Shown: positions 35,466 to 46,623, counted from the stretch's first letter. The stretch: DNA of 64,000 nt from Mytilisepta virgata (GCA_028015205.1 CM051508.1:14402001-14466000), one strand, 5' to 3'. The notes: generated by a model not told the origin, from the sequence alone. A program made the numbers and translations.

Positions 35466-35755
35466 AAGTAAAATTGGTTGCTTTGTTTGTTTAAGTTGGT
35501 GTTTTATGCCGTTTTCAGCACATTTCGCTATTTCGCGGCGGCCAGTTTATATTGGTGCAGGAAGTCGGAGTGCCCGGAGAGAACCACCGATCTTCGGTAG
35601 GAAAATTGGCAATCCTTGTCAATTTAGATCGGAGTCGAACACACCACGCTACAGGTGAGATTCGAACTCGCAACCCCAGCGTTGACAGGCTAGTGATCGT
35701 TAGTAGTAATGAACTACCTAGACCACTCGGCTATCGAGTCCCCCAAATAAAATTG
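35466..35755 (-). mobile_element. tRNA-derived SINE, copy 1, with TSD
   Basis: On the minus strand the insert starts GGGGACTCGATAGCCGAGTGG, with an A-box-like segment (plus 35723-35733) and a B-box-like gagttcgaatctc (plus 35657-35669). Their spacing fits a tRNA-Ser/Leu type with a long variable arm. The body continues to a conserved ccgcgaaatagcga segment and a short A-rich tail. Imperfect target duplications aa(g/a)taaaattg lie at 35466-35476 and 35745-35755 (10 of 11 match). A second copy is at 38557-38850. RNA polymerase III promoter elements are partly intact. The plus-strand open frame at 35552-35788 is antisense to the SINE and is not a gene. Confidence 0.85.
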
Positions 35756-35781
35756 AAATCGCTTTTAAGGTATAAATACAC

Positions 35782-36152
35782 TCACTAGTAACACCAGTTT
35801 GATCTTAAACGGCCAGTGAGCATAATCTTGAATGTCTTGATTTTTAGTATTTCTGAGATTTCAAAATCAAGATAACTAGACCAAAACAAGATATAATACC
35901 TTGAAGTTAATTAAGACTGGTTAAGACCAGTTCATAAAAGGTAAGAATGAATTATTAAATGTTTAACAATACATGTGCTGAACTGACCTAAACTGGTCTT
36001 GACCAATCTTGATTGACTACAAGGCAATATATCTTGATTATATTGTGTTATCTTTACTTTGCTGAAAACAACGGACATGCAGAAAAAGAAGATTTAATAA
36101 GAATAAACAAGACCAGAATGGCCGTTTAAGATCAAAATTGTGTTACTAGTGA
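35782..36152. mobile_element. MITE with CACTAGTAACAC ends, 371 bp
   Basis: The left end tcactagtaacacca...tttgatcttaaacggcca and the right end read in reverse complement tcactagtaacacaa...ttgatcttaaacggcca give about 33 matching terminal positions. The interior has further paired segments (gactggttaagaccag; ctgacctaaactggtc). It lies 26 bp from SINE copy 1. No unambiguous target duplication and no coding. Confidence 0.75.
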
Positions 36153-36159
36153 TGTAACC

Positions 36160-38540
36160 TTGCTTCCACTTACTGCATTTATTTTTTAGTATTTGACTTT
36201 CTCTCATATCTTCCAAGTAAACGTGTCCTATCCGAGTCAAGGATGTGTTCTTAAGACAATTGGTTATCCATTTTAATTAAAAATTAAAATGTTGATTTAC
36301 ATCGAACTCATCTAGCCTGTTGTTGGATTCTGACTTACAATCAAAGTATTATCAGGCTAATAGAACTGACAGTCATCTACATTGTATCTAAAGCAAGCGG
36401 GGAAGAATGTGAAAAATCGGTCATTCGCGATTTTTTATAATAACAAGCATACTGCATTTGATTATCTATTTGAGAAAAATACGATCTATAATGATTAACT
36501 AATTCTTGATGACATGTTTTATGAACAAACGAAAGAGAAATACATATGTAGCAATGATATTTTCACTATTTGAAGTATTTTGCATCTGCTGTATATATAA
36601 CAACGTTGTATTCATCTAGTACACATTGATTCCAAGTAAACAAAATAGAGAATGGATCAAGAATATATAAACAAGCTTAATTGTCCAAACTTAATTAACA
36701 CCATATTACGTAATCAAAATTGCATAAACAGAACACCTGTATAAATCCAGACCAGTACATGTTCTGTCTGGGTATTTTTTCCTTGTCAAACTTGTTCGTA
36801 GCGCCATTAAGGCGAATGAGATAACAACTTCATCTTTTAGATGGCAAATTAAACATTTAAGGAAAGGAATATCACATTCTCCGCTTGTTTTTGCGACAAA
36901 AGCAGCATTTTGTCTGTTTTGTTTTGCCTCGCATTCTTGAGACCTGAGCAACGACAGTTTTAACGACAAGAAACATTATTGTATGCTATAAAATATTACT
37001 ACATGTACTTCGTCAGATAATATTCAACAGAAACCATCTTGGCATATCAAAGACACACGAGAACATCAAAAACAAGATATAACAACGAAAAAAAATAGTG
37101 GATGAACAGCAATGATATATCGCTAAATATGTATTTGGCTTCACTCTTGTGGAGCTTCCATTTGAAGAGTGTTATTCACTTTCAAGTCGGATTAAAAGAT
37201 TCTTTCGATTAAATTAAAATAAAATCGAAACATACATATTTTATATTTATCGTTAACTCTGAGAACTTTCCTTCTTTTAAAAGACAAACTCCACAAATGA
37301 AATATCTTTTAGTGATAAATAGGTCAATTAGAACATACAGTAATTATTATTGTGCCTTTAAACTGAGAGTCTATTCCAACTGTGTATCTCAGCAAATAAT
37401 TTCTTGACTTGATGAAAAACTCCGGACTTCATTTCTCTTTGTTACGTTTAAAATAAAAGTTAGATATGTCAAAATAAGCCTTTCGAAAAAAGAACTCTTT
37501 AATGTCACATTTGTCTGTGGTCACGTCATATATGATGCAACAATCAATGAAATGCTCCTAAAAATTGGAAAATCAACTCTAGTAAAATATTTGTTACATT
37601 TCAAAGACCATAATAATGCATATGCTAACACTCTCTTTAAGCATACACAAAACTTGTATTCCTTCATGAAATTATTATCTTTCTATTGTTTGATGCCTAA
37701 CGGTAAGCGAGAATTCTCATTGGAAATGTCTTTTACGTGATGTTTCTTTCGATTCCTCATGCCGTGTAGCACTAAGGGACGTGTTCTTAAGACACCAGTC
37801 CTTTACGAATATGAGATCTGTGTATCATTACAAGTAAAATTGTATATGATCATTAACGAGCATGTTACATGTCTAAGATTGTTACTTTCATTTTTGAAAT
37901 CGGTTTTCTGCAATGTTAAAATTACGTTCTGTGCAGTTATAAAGCAAATACATGTATCATATAATTCAATATTAATAAAAATTACTTTTCTCATTTGAAA
38001 TATACAACATATTGTGCTCTATTTATTATTTATTAATTGCATTTATTATTTCGTCTTGGCATGTATTTATAAAGCAAGCGAATGATAAATAAAACTGATA
38101 TTTATATGTTGGCAGTGTAAACAATGAAGTTAATTACACCGACCTGGAATTTAATAATACCGATGCTGACTATACAGTTAACAGAACACCTGCGAACACT
38201 CCATAATTGTCTAAGTCATTATATGTTTGGTCCGTGCATGTCACATTTTGTTCTTTTTGGATCATAAAGATAGCATGCTTTAATTCTCAGGACTCTTTTA
38301 CGACAAATTGATAATACCATAAATGTAAATTGCTCTAATTTTCAAAGCACATGTGTCCAATTTGCAACTTTGCATACAGGCTACGGACTGTGATCCACCG
38401 ATTATAATTACATGATGTACGTCGATTCTTTGACACTTTATATAAGTAGCTAGATATGTTCTTTAAGGGCATCACGATTAGAAAAATAATTGATTTTAGT
38501 CGTACAGTCAAAATCGTGCATTAATAAGTATGTTGGTCAT
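36160..38540. other. Long stretch without recognised genes
   Basis: Frames at 36706-36969 (minus), 37552-37740 and 37759-37998 (plus) show no recognised domain. A 35-bp word at 38321-38355 recurs exactly at 39540-39574. Confidence 0.5.
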
Positions 38541-38543
38541 CTT

Positions 38544-38863
38544 AATTGTCACAAGTTTGTTTGTTTTTTTTTTTTTTTTTTTTGTTTGTTTTTGTTTTTG
38601 TTTAATTACGCCGTTTTCAGCACAATTGGCTATTTCGCGGCGGCCAGTTTTTATTGGTGGAGGAAGCCGGAGTACCCGGAGAGAACCACCGACCTTCGGT
38701 AGGAAAATTGGCAATCCTTGTCAATTTTAGATGGGAGTCGAACACACCCCACCACAGGTCAGATTCGAACTCACAACCTCAGTGTTGACAGGCTAGTGAT
38801 CATTAGTAGTTATGACGAACTACCTAGACCACTCGGACACCGAGGCCCCTAATTGTCATAAGT
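38544..38863 (-). mobile_element. tRNA-derived SINE, copy 2, with TSD
   Basis: Same family and strand as copy 1. The body spans 38557-38850, with a long T-rich (A-rich on the minus strand) tail at 38557-38603. Target duplications aattgtca(c/t)aagt lie at 38544-38556 and 38851-38863 (12 of 13 match). The A-box (plus 38829-38839) and B-box (plus 38760-38772) equivalents carry a few changes relative to copy 1. Open frames on both strands here are SINE-derived. Confidence 0.9.
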
Positions 38864-38869
38864 ATCACG

Positions 38870-40700
38870 ACTTTTAATTTGTGTCAGTTTTATCGCATAG
38901 CCATCAAATTCATTCGAATAGATGTATATCAATATTAATGAGCTTCATATGCACTAGGGTAGTTGATAGTATTTCGGTAATAATGGTCCATGAAATCAAA
39001 ACTTGAAAAAAACTTAAATACCCTAAAATCAGAATTGTTGTGAAAACTAGCAATGTACATTGTATCTCTTTGCCATTTTTTGTTCCACCTTTATCTGTTA
39101 TTTAAACATTTTAATTTGCTCCGGAACAATTTTTTATTGTGTCTGATATCCACAATTTTGACCTTCAAAACTGCTGATGAGAAATAAATTGCTCAAATTT
39201 TCACATTCAATTCGTCGAAAGTGATATAAGAAATGTTTTAGTTTTGACAAATTGTTTCTAACCAGCGGTGCTCAACCTCAAACATTTTGCAAATAATAAA
39301 CATTAACCCAATCAGATTTATTTTGAGCATAAATTTATAACATAATTCACAGATCAGAATGTGTAATCTTTATTGCGGTTTTGTTACCGTTTAGATAAAT
39401 GCTTGAAATTTGACACTGTGTTTAGCAACATGATTTATTTTGATGACAACTCAATTAAATTAATTCTTCGCTGGAGCATCTGTGCTATCAGATGGTAATG
39501 ATCTGTCTAAATATAACATGAAATCATTTATATTTTATGAAATGTAAATTGCTCTAATTTTCAAAGCACATGTGAACAAACCTTAAAATAGAAAATATAG
39601 ATTTTTCCCCTTTCTCCTTTTCCTTTCTTCACTCTAGCATGCGTAGTCACAGAAAATGGAAATCGACCCTAAAAAACGTACATAAACATACCCCCAAAAA
39701 AGGCATAGCCACACCGAAATTATCACATCAAACATTCAATCGGTGACATGCTGATTATTTTTGGGTGTTTGATTTACTTGAAAACTGATTCCACTTTCCT
39801 GTGTCTTAATTGCTAATTTTTCTATCGTCGAACATGAATTATTATTTGTTTTATCAGTGATTGAAAATGGATAAGCGAGTATTACAGTTTGAAAACGGTT
39901 TTCAGCGGATATATTTTTTTTTTATTTGTGTAGTGTGTATTTTTATCTTGTTGGTTATTTGTTCTGGTCCGGTGATTTACGATACACTCATACTAATTGA
40001 GTTAAGGCTTCATGTTCATCTGTCAACCAACAAGAGCCTAATTTTTCAGAGTAATATGTATTTTCTTTTCAAATTACCATTTAATGAATTCAATTAACTG
40101 TCATTAATGCTCTTTTATAGAATTTATTTCCATCATTTTGATTTTCTCTTTATCGCTCGGACATATTTCTTATATTTCAAAAAGTTTACGCTCTTTATAT
40201 AAATGTATAATCCCAAGTACCAGTTTCATTCCAGTACAGAAATAACTTGTTAGCAACTGAGCTAGTGATATCCTCAAGGACATGACAGAGTCTTCGACAC
40301 AATAGCAACAATTTACATTCTGTGGTATCAATCTTGAGCGAGCCTTTCTATGATAACAATTAATTGTGAAATGAAGTTTTTGAGTACACCCCACTGTTCA
40401 GCTAATTCTATGGAATAACGTCCTACAAAAACTTCATCTTGTTTCTGTAATATTTGCTGAATTACTTATTCAATTAGCATCGCTAATTGCATTTTAAGTA
40501 GCCAACTGTTTTCTATGGTACAATCTTTCTGATGATGTGTAGACATGAAAAATACAGATTAATATTAAGATCTTTCCAGCATGTGATAACACTTTTGCGT
40601 GATGGTTTTTAGATAGTTCCGAATTTATCGCCTATTCTGTCTTAAGATGATATATTTTAATTGTAAATATGTCAAATATCAAAGGATGAACCTCTTATGG
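38870..40700. other. Stretch without recognised genes
   Basis: Contains the second copy of the 35-bp word (39540-39574). The plus frame at 39861-40097 has a hydrophobic run but no family resemblance. Nothing else recognised. Confidence 0.45.
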
Positions 40701-40799
40701 TACGTTATTGACTTATTTGTATCGTAATTGAATAGCGACGTTGGTTATCAGCTGTATCATTCTTTGGTGATAGCTATCACCTTTCGACATTTGAAAGGG

Positions 40800-40956
40800 A
40801 GGACTTATTAATTCTTTGCAATATCGAAAAGAAAATATTATTGCTTAAGAATTATATATCCAGGAATTCTGACATTTGAAGTCATTACTGGTGAATTAGT
40901 TTTGACTGAGAGAATAATTGATTAATAAGCTGAAGGAAAAAGCATTGAATACATTG
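40800..40956 (+). other. Possible non-coding exon ending in canonical splice donor, copy 1
   Basis: The segment ending gaatacattg at 40956 is followed by GTAAGT. It is similar in order to 41110-41260 (atatccaggaattctgacatttgaa versus atatccaagaattccgacttttgaa). No long open frame is present, so if real it would be an untranslated first exon. Evidence is limited to the donor and the duplication. Confidence 0.25.
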
Positions 40957-41109
40957 GTAAGTTAATATATAATTAAAAATATTATTATTTATATTTCAAA
41001 CTACCATTTTTTAAATCAGTAATCATTCATAAAAGACATAGAAATTATTTATGAAATAAATTTTTAAGAATAGCCGCCCACCAAGGAATTAATCTTAGCA
41101 TCGTATTGG

Positions 41110-41260
41110 CTGAGTTTTTAACTGTAAGCAATGCTGTAAAGAAAGTATTTTTGTTCTTTGAATTTCATATCCAAGAATTCCGACTTTTGAATTAAGTCTG
41201 CATTTATGAATCTGTTTGGGTGATTAACATTCCAAGGAGTAAATAGTATCGGAAACTTTG
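41110..41260 (+). other. Possible non-coding exon ending in canonical splice donor, copy 2
   Basis: It ends ggaaactttg at 41260 followed by GTAAGTT, mirroring copy 1 about 300 bp upstream. No acceptor-led coding exon was identified downstream in the window. Confidence 0.25.
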
Positions 41261-41269
41261 GTAAGTTTT

Positions 41270-41812
41270 TTTTCTATCAAAACATATTATTAATTTGTGC
41301 TCATCAAATTTTAAACAGCTTTTTAACACATTTTTAACTTTTTTAATTTATAATTTAAAATGTATTTTCTTTAAAATTCTTTTTAGTTAATTTTATGAAG
41401 TTATACTTTTATTAAATACAATAAATTTCTGTCAAAATTTTTCGTTTCGTAAGATTTTGAATTTTGCATTTGACAATATTGTCTGTTTCTTAGAATATAC
41501 GTAAAGCAACGACAAAAAAATGACAAAACGAATTGTTCTTTGCAAAATATCTTTTTAAGAACTACGTTTAAAATTTTATCTAATCAAAGACATCGATCAT
41601 ATGTATATATTCTAAATTAGAGAGTATAGACAGAATTCATCTTGCTCCAGGATGTGTTCGCCTTTTGTTGATAACATTACACATTTTGCTATCTTAATCA
41701 TAATCTGATTTATCAAGCTAGTACGAAAATTTTAAGTCAAAATTGAGATAAATAATAATACATTCTGCTAGTTTAAAAGTTTTACGGAGCGGATTTTACT
41801 CTTGCGATGTGA
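41270..41812. other. AT-rich stretch, nothing recognised
   Basis: No coding or repeat signal. Confidence 0.5.
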
Positions 41813-41875
41813 CGACTTTAACGAAGCAGAATGCGCTTACCTTTCCGGAGTACACGATGTTGCTTTCGGTATTAT
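41813..41875 (+). pseudogene. Small fragment of RT-element 3' region
   Basis: gcagaatgcgcttacctttccggagtaca resembles gcagaaactgcttactcttccggagcacc at about 32435 and the equivalent at 25255. Only about 60 bp is recognisable. Confidence 0.3.
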
Positions 41876-42517
41876 ATTGAAATAGATCGTTCAGTTGCTT
41901 TATTTATTGTGTATTTATCGGATTTTTCTCCATATACTTTCTTTTTGCTTTTAGTGATTTGCTTTTTATATTTTGAGCCTTTAAACCTGTGGAATTTCCC
42001 CTTTGCCTTGCTTATTCGATTTTCTTTTTTGTCGATATCTAAACGTGTTTATTCTAACCTATATTCATTTGAAAAATGTTTAACGGGTGGAGAATAAACA
42101 TAGTTATAACTGAATATTCTAAAAATAACGAATTCAACAATGTTATTAATAGTCCGAAAAGTAAGTAATAATATACGGCAATTCTCAAATAGTACATATA
42201 AGCTAATACTGACGATCACGAATAGCCAAAAATGTGTTTTTGTGGATTTTATATCAATTGTCCACCTTATTTTAATATTTAACCAGAACAAACTATGGTA
42301 AAAAAGCAGTTGTATCCTAATGAAAGAAATTGCGCTAGTGCGACTTCACCCCCACTCCTTTCTAGTTTTCGGCTTAATGATCGTTGTTTTTCTCTTTATT
42401 TGTCAGTATTACTGGATGGATTACACATTCAATTGATTGGTATTTTATTTTTGATACATGTACATATGTATCTAGATATGTCTATTTGAGTCAACCTTTT
42501 CGTATTTCCAGATTTTA

Positions 42518-42717
42518 GCTGAAATTTGGCTTCTTATTTCGGTATTTTTGGTTATGAGTACTTCTTGTTTAAAATAAGTCTGATTTTTGTCTTCCAAATG
42601 TGTTGGTTTTAATGCTGCTGATGAGAGGTAACGCCTTAAAATGCGTCGAATACAGCATAGTATAAATTAACTATATCTAATATTAGTATCTTTGGATTGT
42701 TATTTTGAAAATCCGTT
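42518..42717 (+). repeat. Dispersed repeat with hammerhead-like core, copy 2
   Basis: Partner of 10300-10500. Its core is CTGATGA (42618-42624), stem II gagg/cctt with loop taacg (42625-42637), then AAAA instead of GAAA, followed by tgcGTC (42642-42647). This copy keeps a plausible cleavage triplet that copy 1 lacks but has lost the G of GAAA. Together they suggest an ancestral functional hammerhead. Confidence 0.6.
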
Positions 42718-43103
42718 TTTTTTTTCATTTGCAATCGTTACAGATGCAAAGGAATGGTTCTGTGTTAAAGCAGAATAAATATTTGTGAAAGGTCATCAGA
42801 GCATCATGCTCATTATTTAAACAGTGTTATGTTTCTTTTTTTGTGTATGTGCATCAATTTTTCTAATTTGATGGTTGCAAATATCCGCTAAACCTATATT
42901 TGCGACCTTTAAATCCACAGTGGATGCATACCTGTCTCCTAAAATGACATCAATAATAATTTTTGGTAAAAATTGTCAGCTTGCATAACGGTTCTAGCAG
43001 ATATCAGAAGGCTTTAATATGTAGCTTATCTCAAATATTTGATATAGAAAATTTCAAACTACATGCGGATTGTTCAGAATATACGAGAGATGTAATAGTT
43101 CTG

Positions 43104-43471
43104 TACAGCTGAGCTCAATTCTAACCTCTCATTAGAACTGTCCTAAACTGTCAGAAGAACTGTCAGAAGAACTGTTCTAGAACTGTCATCCTAACACCTT
43201 TAGGACCGTTTATGACAGGGTGTGTCCTGACCTAGAACCCTTTATGACTGTTCTACCCTAGAATCATTCTGGACGGTTCTACCCTAGAACCATTCTGGAC
43301 GGTTCTACCCTAGAACCATTTATGACAGTTCTACCCTAAAACCATTTATGATAGTTCTAACCTAGAATCATTTATAAAAGGGTTGGTTCTACCCCAGAAC
43401 CGTTCTAGAATGGTTCCAGAACCGTCCTGTGTGACAGAATAGTTGACAGGTTAGAACTGATCTCAACTGTA
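43104..43471. mobile_element. Inverted-repeat-bounded minisatellite element, 368 bp
   Basis: tacagctgagctcaattcta at 43104 and the inverted form ending at 43471 share about 21 of 24 terminal positions. The interior (about 43225-43410) consists of about seven units of 26-29 bp around gttctaccctagaaccattt. Each unit contains the palindromic piece ttctaccctagaa. A 16-bp word tgtagcttatctcaaa occurs at 43020-43035 and again across the right end (43468-43483). Confidence 0.7.
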
Positions 43472-43484
43472 GCTTATCTCAAAA

Positions 43485-44160
43485 CAAACACGTTACCCAC
43501 TATGGTCTGCCGTCATACTTCCGTCCTATCACCAAACAAACCCCTTCACCATCTGGCAATGTGAAATTAGACAACGATTAGGTAAAATGTGAAAAAATAA
43601 GGAGTATAGGGTAAAATTCCAAATAACTTCTACGTCGAACCGACTTGTCGTTGTCAGTACAAAAATGGCTTAACATTAACCACTTGACGTTACGGAATAT
43701 TTAATCAAATAACAAAGGCCAAGATTTGAATACTGGATAGTCGGATTTAAGACCGAATTTTTCTCTTAAAAAAGATCGGCTAGACAAATTATAAGATAAT
43801 TATTTGATAAGTACGTCACTTTGTTTGTCTTTAATTAGAATAAATGTGCCAAAATAGGTAATGCGGCAGCATTACATTTATATGTAAGCGTTTGATTAAG
43901 AAAAACGACTTCAGGAAAGTGCTTTTGTCTGCAGTGCACTTTAGTAATCTCTGATTAGAAATAAAAAGTCCCCACGTATTTTAAAGTAAATTTAAGACAA
44001 GAGTTAAATATCATTAGTCAAGTTCATTAGTGGTTTGTTGCGTAATCTGTGGCGAATGTAATAATGTTTATAATCGGGAAGTGGTTGCTTAGAATTGAGA
44101 TTGCTTGTTAGTTAAATGGAAAGATAAAGGATTGGTTGATTTAAGTTGTGTTTAAAAACA
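43485..44160. other. Stretch without recognised genes
   Basis: No coding signal or repeat recognised. Confidence 0.5.
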
Positions 44161-44162
44161 GA

Positions 44163-44546
44163 TTAAGGATCATGTTTTGGTCTTTTTGTCAGATTTTCGG
44201 AATCCTCGTGTTTTATCCATTTCTTAAACATGAAATTTTTTGCCCATGAACTCTCACTTTTTCTTTTATAATTCAATCATATATACCTTTATATGGTCTT
44301 TGACAAAATTTTATGAAATCCCTTTTATTTTTTCATACATTTTTGAGAGACTGAAGTTGTCAATGCAAAGACAATGAAAAATCCAGAGAAAACCCATTTC
44401 AACCAAATTTTCAAGGCCTTATAGCTCTAAAATGAGCACATGAACCTATATTTTTTTTCTTGCTTCTTTGTTTACTATTCATATGTTCTCTCAAACACCT
44501 ATTTCAAATCCTATTTATTTCCTATTAGACCAGCGATCATCCTTAA
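44163..44546 (+). mobile_element. TTAA-flanked MITE, copy D (384 bp)
   Basis: Starts TTAA-ggat at 44163 and ends gaccagcgatcatcc-TTAA at 44546. The left end has lost the gctcgctggt part of the terminal repeat. The interior matches copies A, C and E. The frame at 44440-44706 overlaps it and is not a gene. Confidence 0.85.
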
Positions 44547-45357
44547 TATAGACATGTACACGAAAGTTTTCTTATCGGACTTATTTTGTGCATTAAATGC
44601 ATTTGTTTTTCACTTTTTAAATTATAAATATAAAATTTCTCTCTACAAGTATTCTCCATTCAATCCTTTAGCGTTGTGCGAGATTGTCTTTCACTCGAGC
44701 CTTTAAGCATCGTATTTCTATGTGTATCTAAAGGTCATACAAGACAATATTCTTATTTTTTTATATATGTAAGTTGTCTCTCCTTTACGGAGTTATCTGC
44801 TCTTTGGAGAAGGTGTATTCCATAGACATCAATAGACAAATTATCGTATTTCTGAAAAATAATTTTCCTTCCTAACAATATCCTCTGATGAAGGTCTTCC
44901 CGAATTCAACATTTTTATAAAAAATTAAAATTACTTTTTGCCCTGTATGTTTAATACAATACACCTCCTGTCAGGAAAGATAACTCATGTATATGGGAGA
45001 CAACTCCAATATCCGCAAGTAGGAAATACACATTTTACGATAGTTTACATATATTGTTTATTAATTTATACCCTTAAGGTGCGGTCACACGATACGATTT
45101 TCATTTCGATTTCTAATCGATTTATTGCCTACCGCTCAGGTAAGTCGACAGACAACGTGTTCACACGATACGATTTTCCTTTCGATTTTTTAATAGATTT
45201 TTACGTGATAATAAATATTAAAAAGGTACTTGAATTGATTCTTTTTTCTTCAAAATACTGATCAAAGTTGTTTGCTATAATGGATCAAAGTTTGATCACA
45301 TACGTGACGTCATATTCATAATTAAGTCACATTTGTTATGACGTCACATATTGCTCA

Positions 45358-45543
45358 ATGTTTGCGTTGGTTTGGTTTGTAACCATGAAGAGCAAAAGAA
45401 AAAGGAAAGCCTTGAAAGCTATAATTGCTGCCATGGCGTTTAGAAAAAAAGAAAAAAAGAACCAAAAAACCAAGACTTGGCTGTCGAGACGAGCAGAGCT
45501 AGTTGAGTCTATTTCATTACACAAGATTCTTTGTTATTCTTGA
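45358..45543 (+). pseudogene. Harbinger transposase N-terminal fragment
   Basis: An open frame of 61 codons is rich in lysine and arginine (KSKRKRKALKAI, RKKEKKNQKTKTWLSRRAEL). A basic start followed by W-L-x-R-R-x-x-L is the usual beginning of PIF/Harbinger (HARBI1-like) transposases, ahead of the 'EDPxxFRxFLRM' segment. After RRAEL the sequence diverges (VESISLHKILCYS) and stops, so the DDE catalytic domain is missing. Its position 280 bp inside the left terminus fits. Confidence 0.5.
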
Positions 45544-45722
45544 CATCTTACAAGAAAATGTTGTTCATCTTGTATAGAATTAATAGTACACATGTTTAAA
45601 ATACGATCATTTACATCTTGACCTTTATATCTACCCTGAAAATGACGGTTTGTCCAGTATTGAAGTTGCCGGTGATGTTGGAAACACTGAACGTAACGCT
45701 GTAAAATGCCAGATCTGATCAT
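45534..45722 (-). pseudogene. Non-LTR retrotransposon C-terminal-type fragment
   Basis: The minus-strand peptide includes NRHFQGRYKGQDVNDRILNM and CTINSIQDEQHFLVRCQE. The GRYxGxxxxxRxCxxC...xDExHFLxxC layout is that of the cysteine/histidine segment near the C-terminus of many non-LTR retrotransposon proteins; one of the usual cysteines is not at the normal spacing. It abuts the Harbinger fragment and was probably inserted into it. Confidence 0.4.
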
Positions 45723-45985
45723 TCGTTCTCTAAAATAACAATCCCAAAAATTATGTTCAAGTAAAAGATTAAAATGTTAAATATTCCGTGTTTAGCAGTG
45801 ACAATTTCATAAACGGATAAGGGATTAATTTCAAAATAATTTTTTAAGAAGGTTATTTTATGTCAAGATATCGAGCATTAAGAAGGTCAATGTAGACTGT
45901 ATCTTGCCCTAAAATCGCAGACTCGAAAGTAATCTGGTAAACGGTTAATTTCAGTCATCTTAACCGAAAAAAAAATGTACACATA

Positions 45986-46480
45986 TACTAGTCAACAAAA
46001 CTAACGATACACGAGTTAGGAACAAAATATCTTAGTAATTCCTTAAAAAAATAAAGTATGCGTCTCATTTTGAAATTTGGATAAAACTTGAAATGGTGGA
46101 AAATGGAAATTTCCCAAAAAGGGTTAAATTAAATTTTGCGAAAAATCAAGAAGAAAATCGACAAAAATTTTGTAAAATGAAAATCAAGTGGCTGAAATCA
46201 GTAGAAAAAAGTCAAATATTTTGTCACACAGACATTATGATTCAAATAACGGGGTAAAAATACTGATTTTTTAATTTTTGGTTGAAAAATGTGATTTTTG
46301 AAATCTCAAAATTTGGAATTTTTTATTTCAAACTTTGAACAAAATCCATGCTTTTGATGAGAAAACAATCTACTATGAAAATCAGACGTGTGGGTTTATT
46401 TCTCTGCTTAGTACAGCTACTTGAAATTATGAATATATGAAAAATGCATTACCCTGTATCGTTTCTTTTGTTGACTAGTA
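45986..46480. mobile_element. Mariner-type MITE nested in Harbinger relic, 491 bp
   Basis: The left end TA-ctagtcaacaaaactaacg (45986 on) and the right end, inverted, TA-ctagtcaacaaaagaaacg (to 46480) match in about 22 of 25 positions and are flanked by TA, as in Tc1/mariner insertions. The interior is A-rich and noncoding. Confidence 0.7.
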
Positions 46481-46510
46481 AATGATTCTTTAAATGAAAC
46501 AATTACCCTG

Positions 46511-46623
46511 TCTAGTGCCAATCTCCCATGCAGAGTTGTCGGTCCATGCTCTCTCGGTCCTTGCTCTCTCTCAATTGAGAGAGAGCAAGGACCGACAACA
46601 CTGCATGGGAGATTGGTCTAGTG
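46511..46623. mobile_element. Palindromic MITE with TSD, nested in Harbinger relic
   Basis: tctagtg occurs at 46511-46517 and 46617-46623 and flanks 46518-46616 (99 bp). The terminal repeats ccaatctcccatgcag/ctgcatgggagattgg are exact for 16 bp and continue with one mismatch to 28 bp. The centre is a 42-bp perfect palindrome built around tctctctcaattgagagaga. An internal partial duplication (tcggtcc-atgctctc / tcggtcc-ttgctctc) lies on the left side only. Confidence 0.85.

Noticed and set aside
35657..35733. tRNA gene on the minus strand
   Set aside because: A- and B-box segments are present, but the acceptor stem cannot close, and the sequence is joined to a SINE body and bounded by target duplications. 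It is a SINE head, not a tRNA gene.
35552..35788. 78-codon plus-strand frame
   Set aside because: It is antisense to a tRNA-derived SINE; the frames at 38490-38730 on both strands are rejected for the same reason.
39174..39192. Another CTGATGA hammerhead candidate
   Set aside because: gaaa follows immediately with no stem II, so the core cannot form.
44440..44706. 88-codon plus-strand frame
   Set aside because: It overlaps the right half of TTAA-flanked MITE copy D, and the equivalent frames in the other copies are not conserved.
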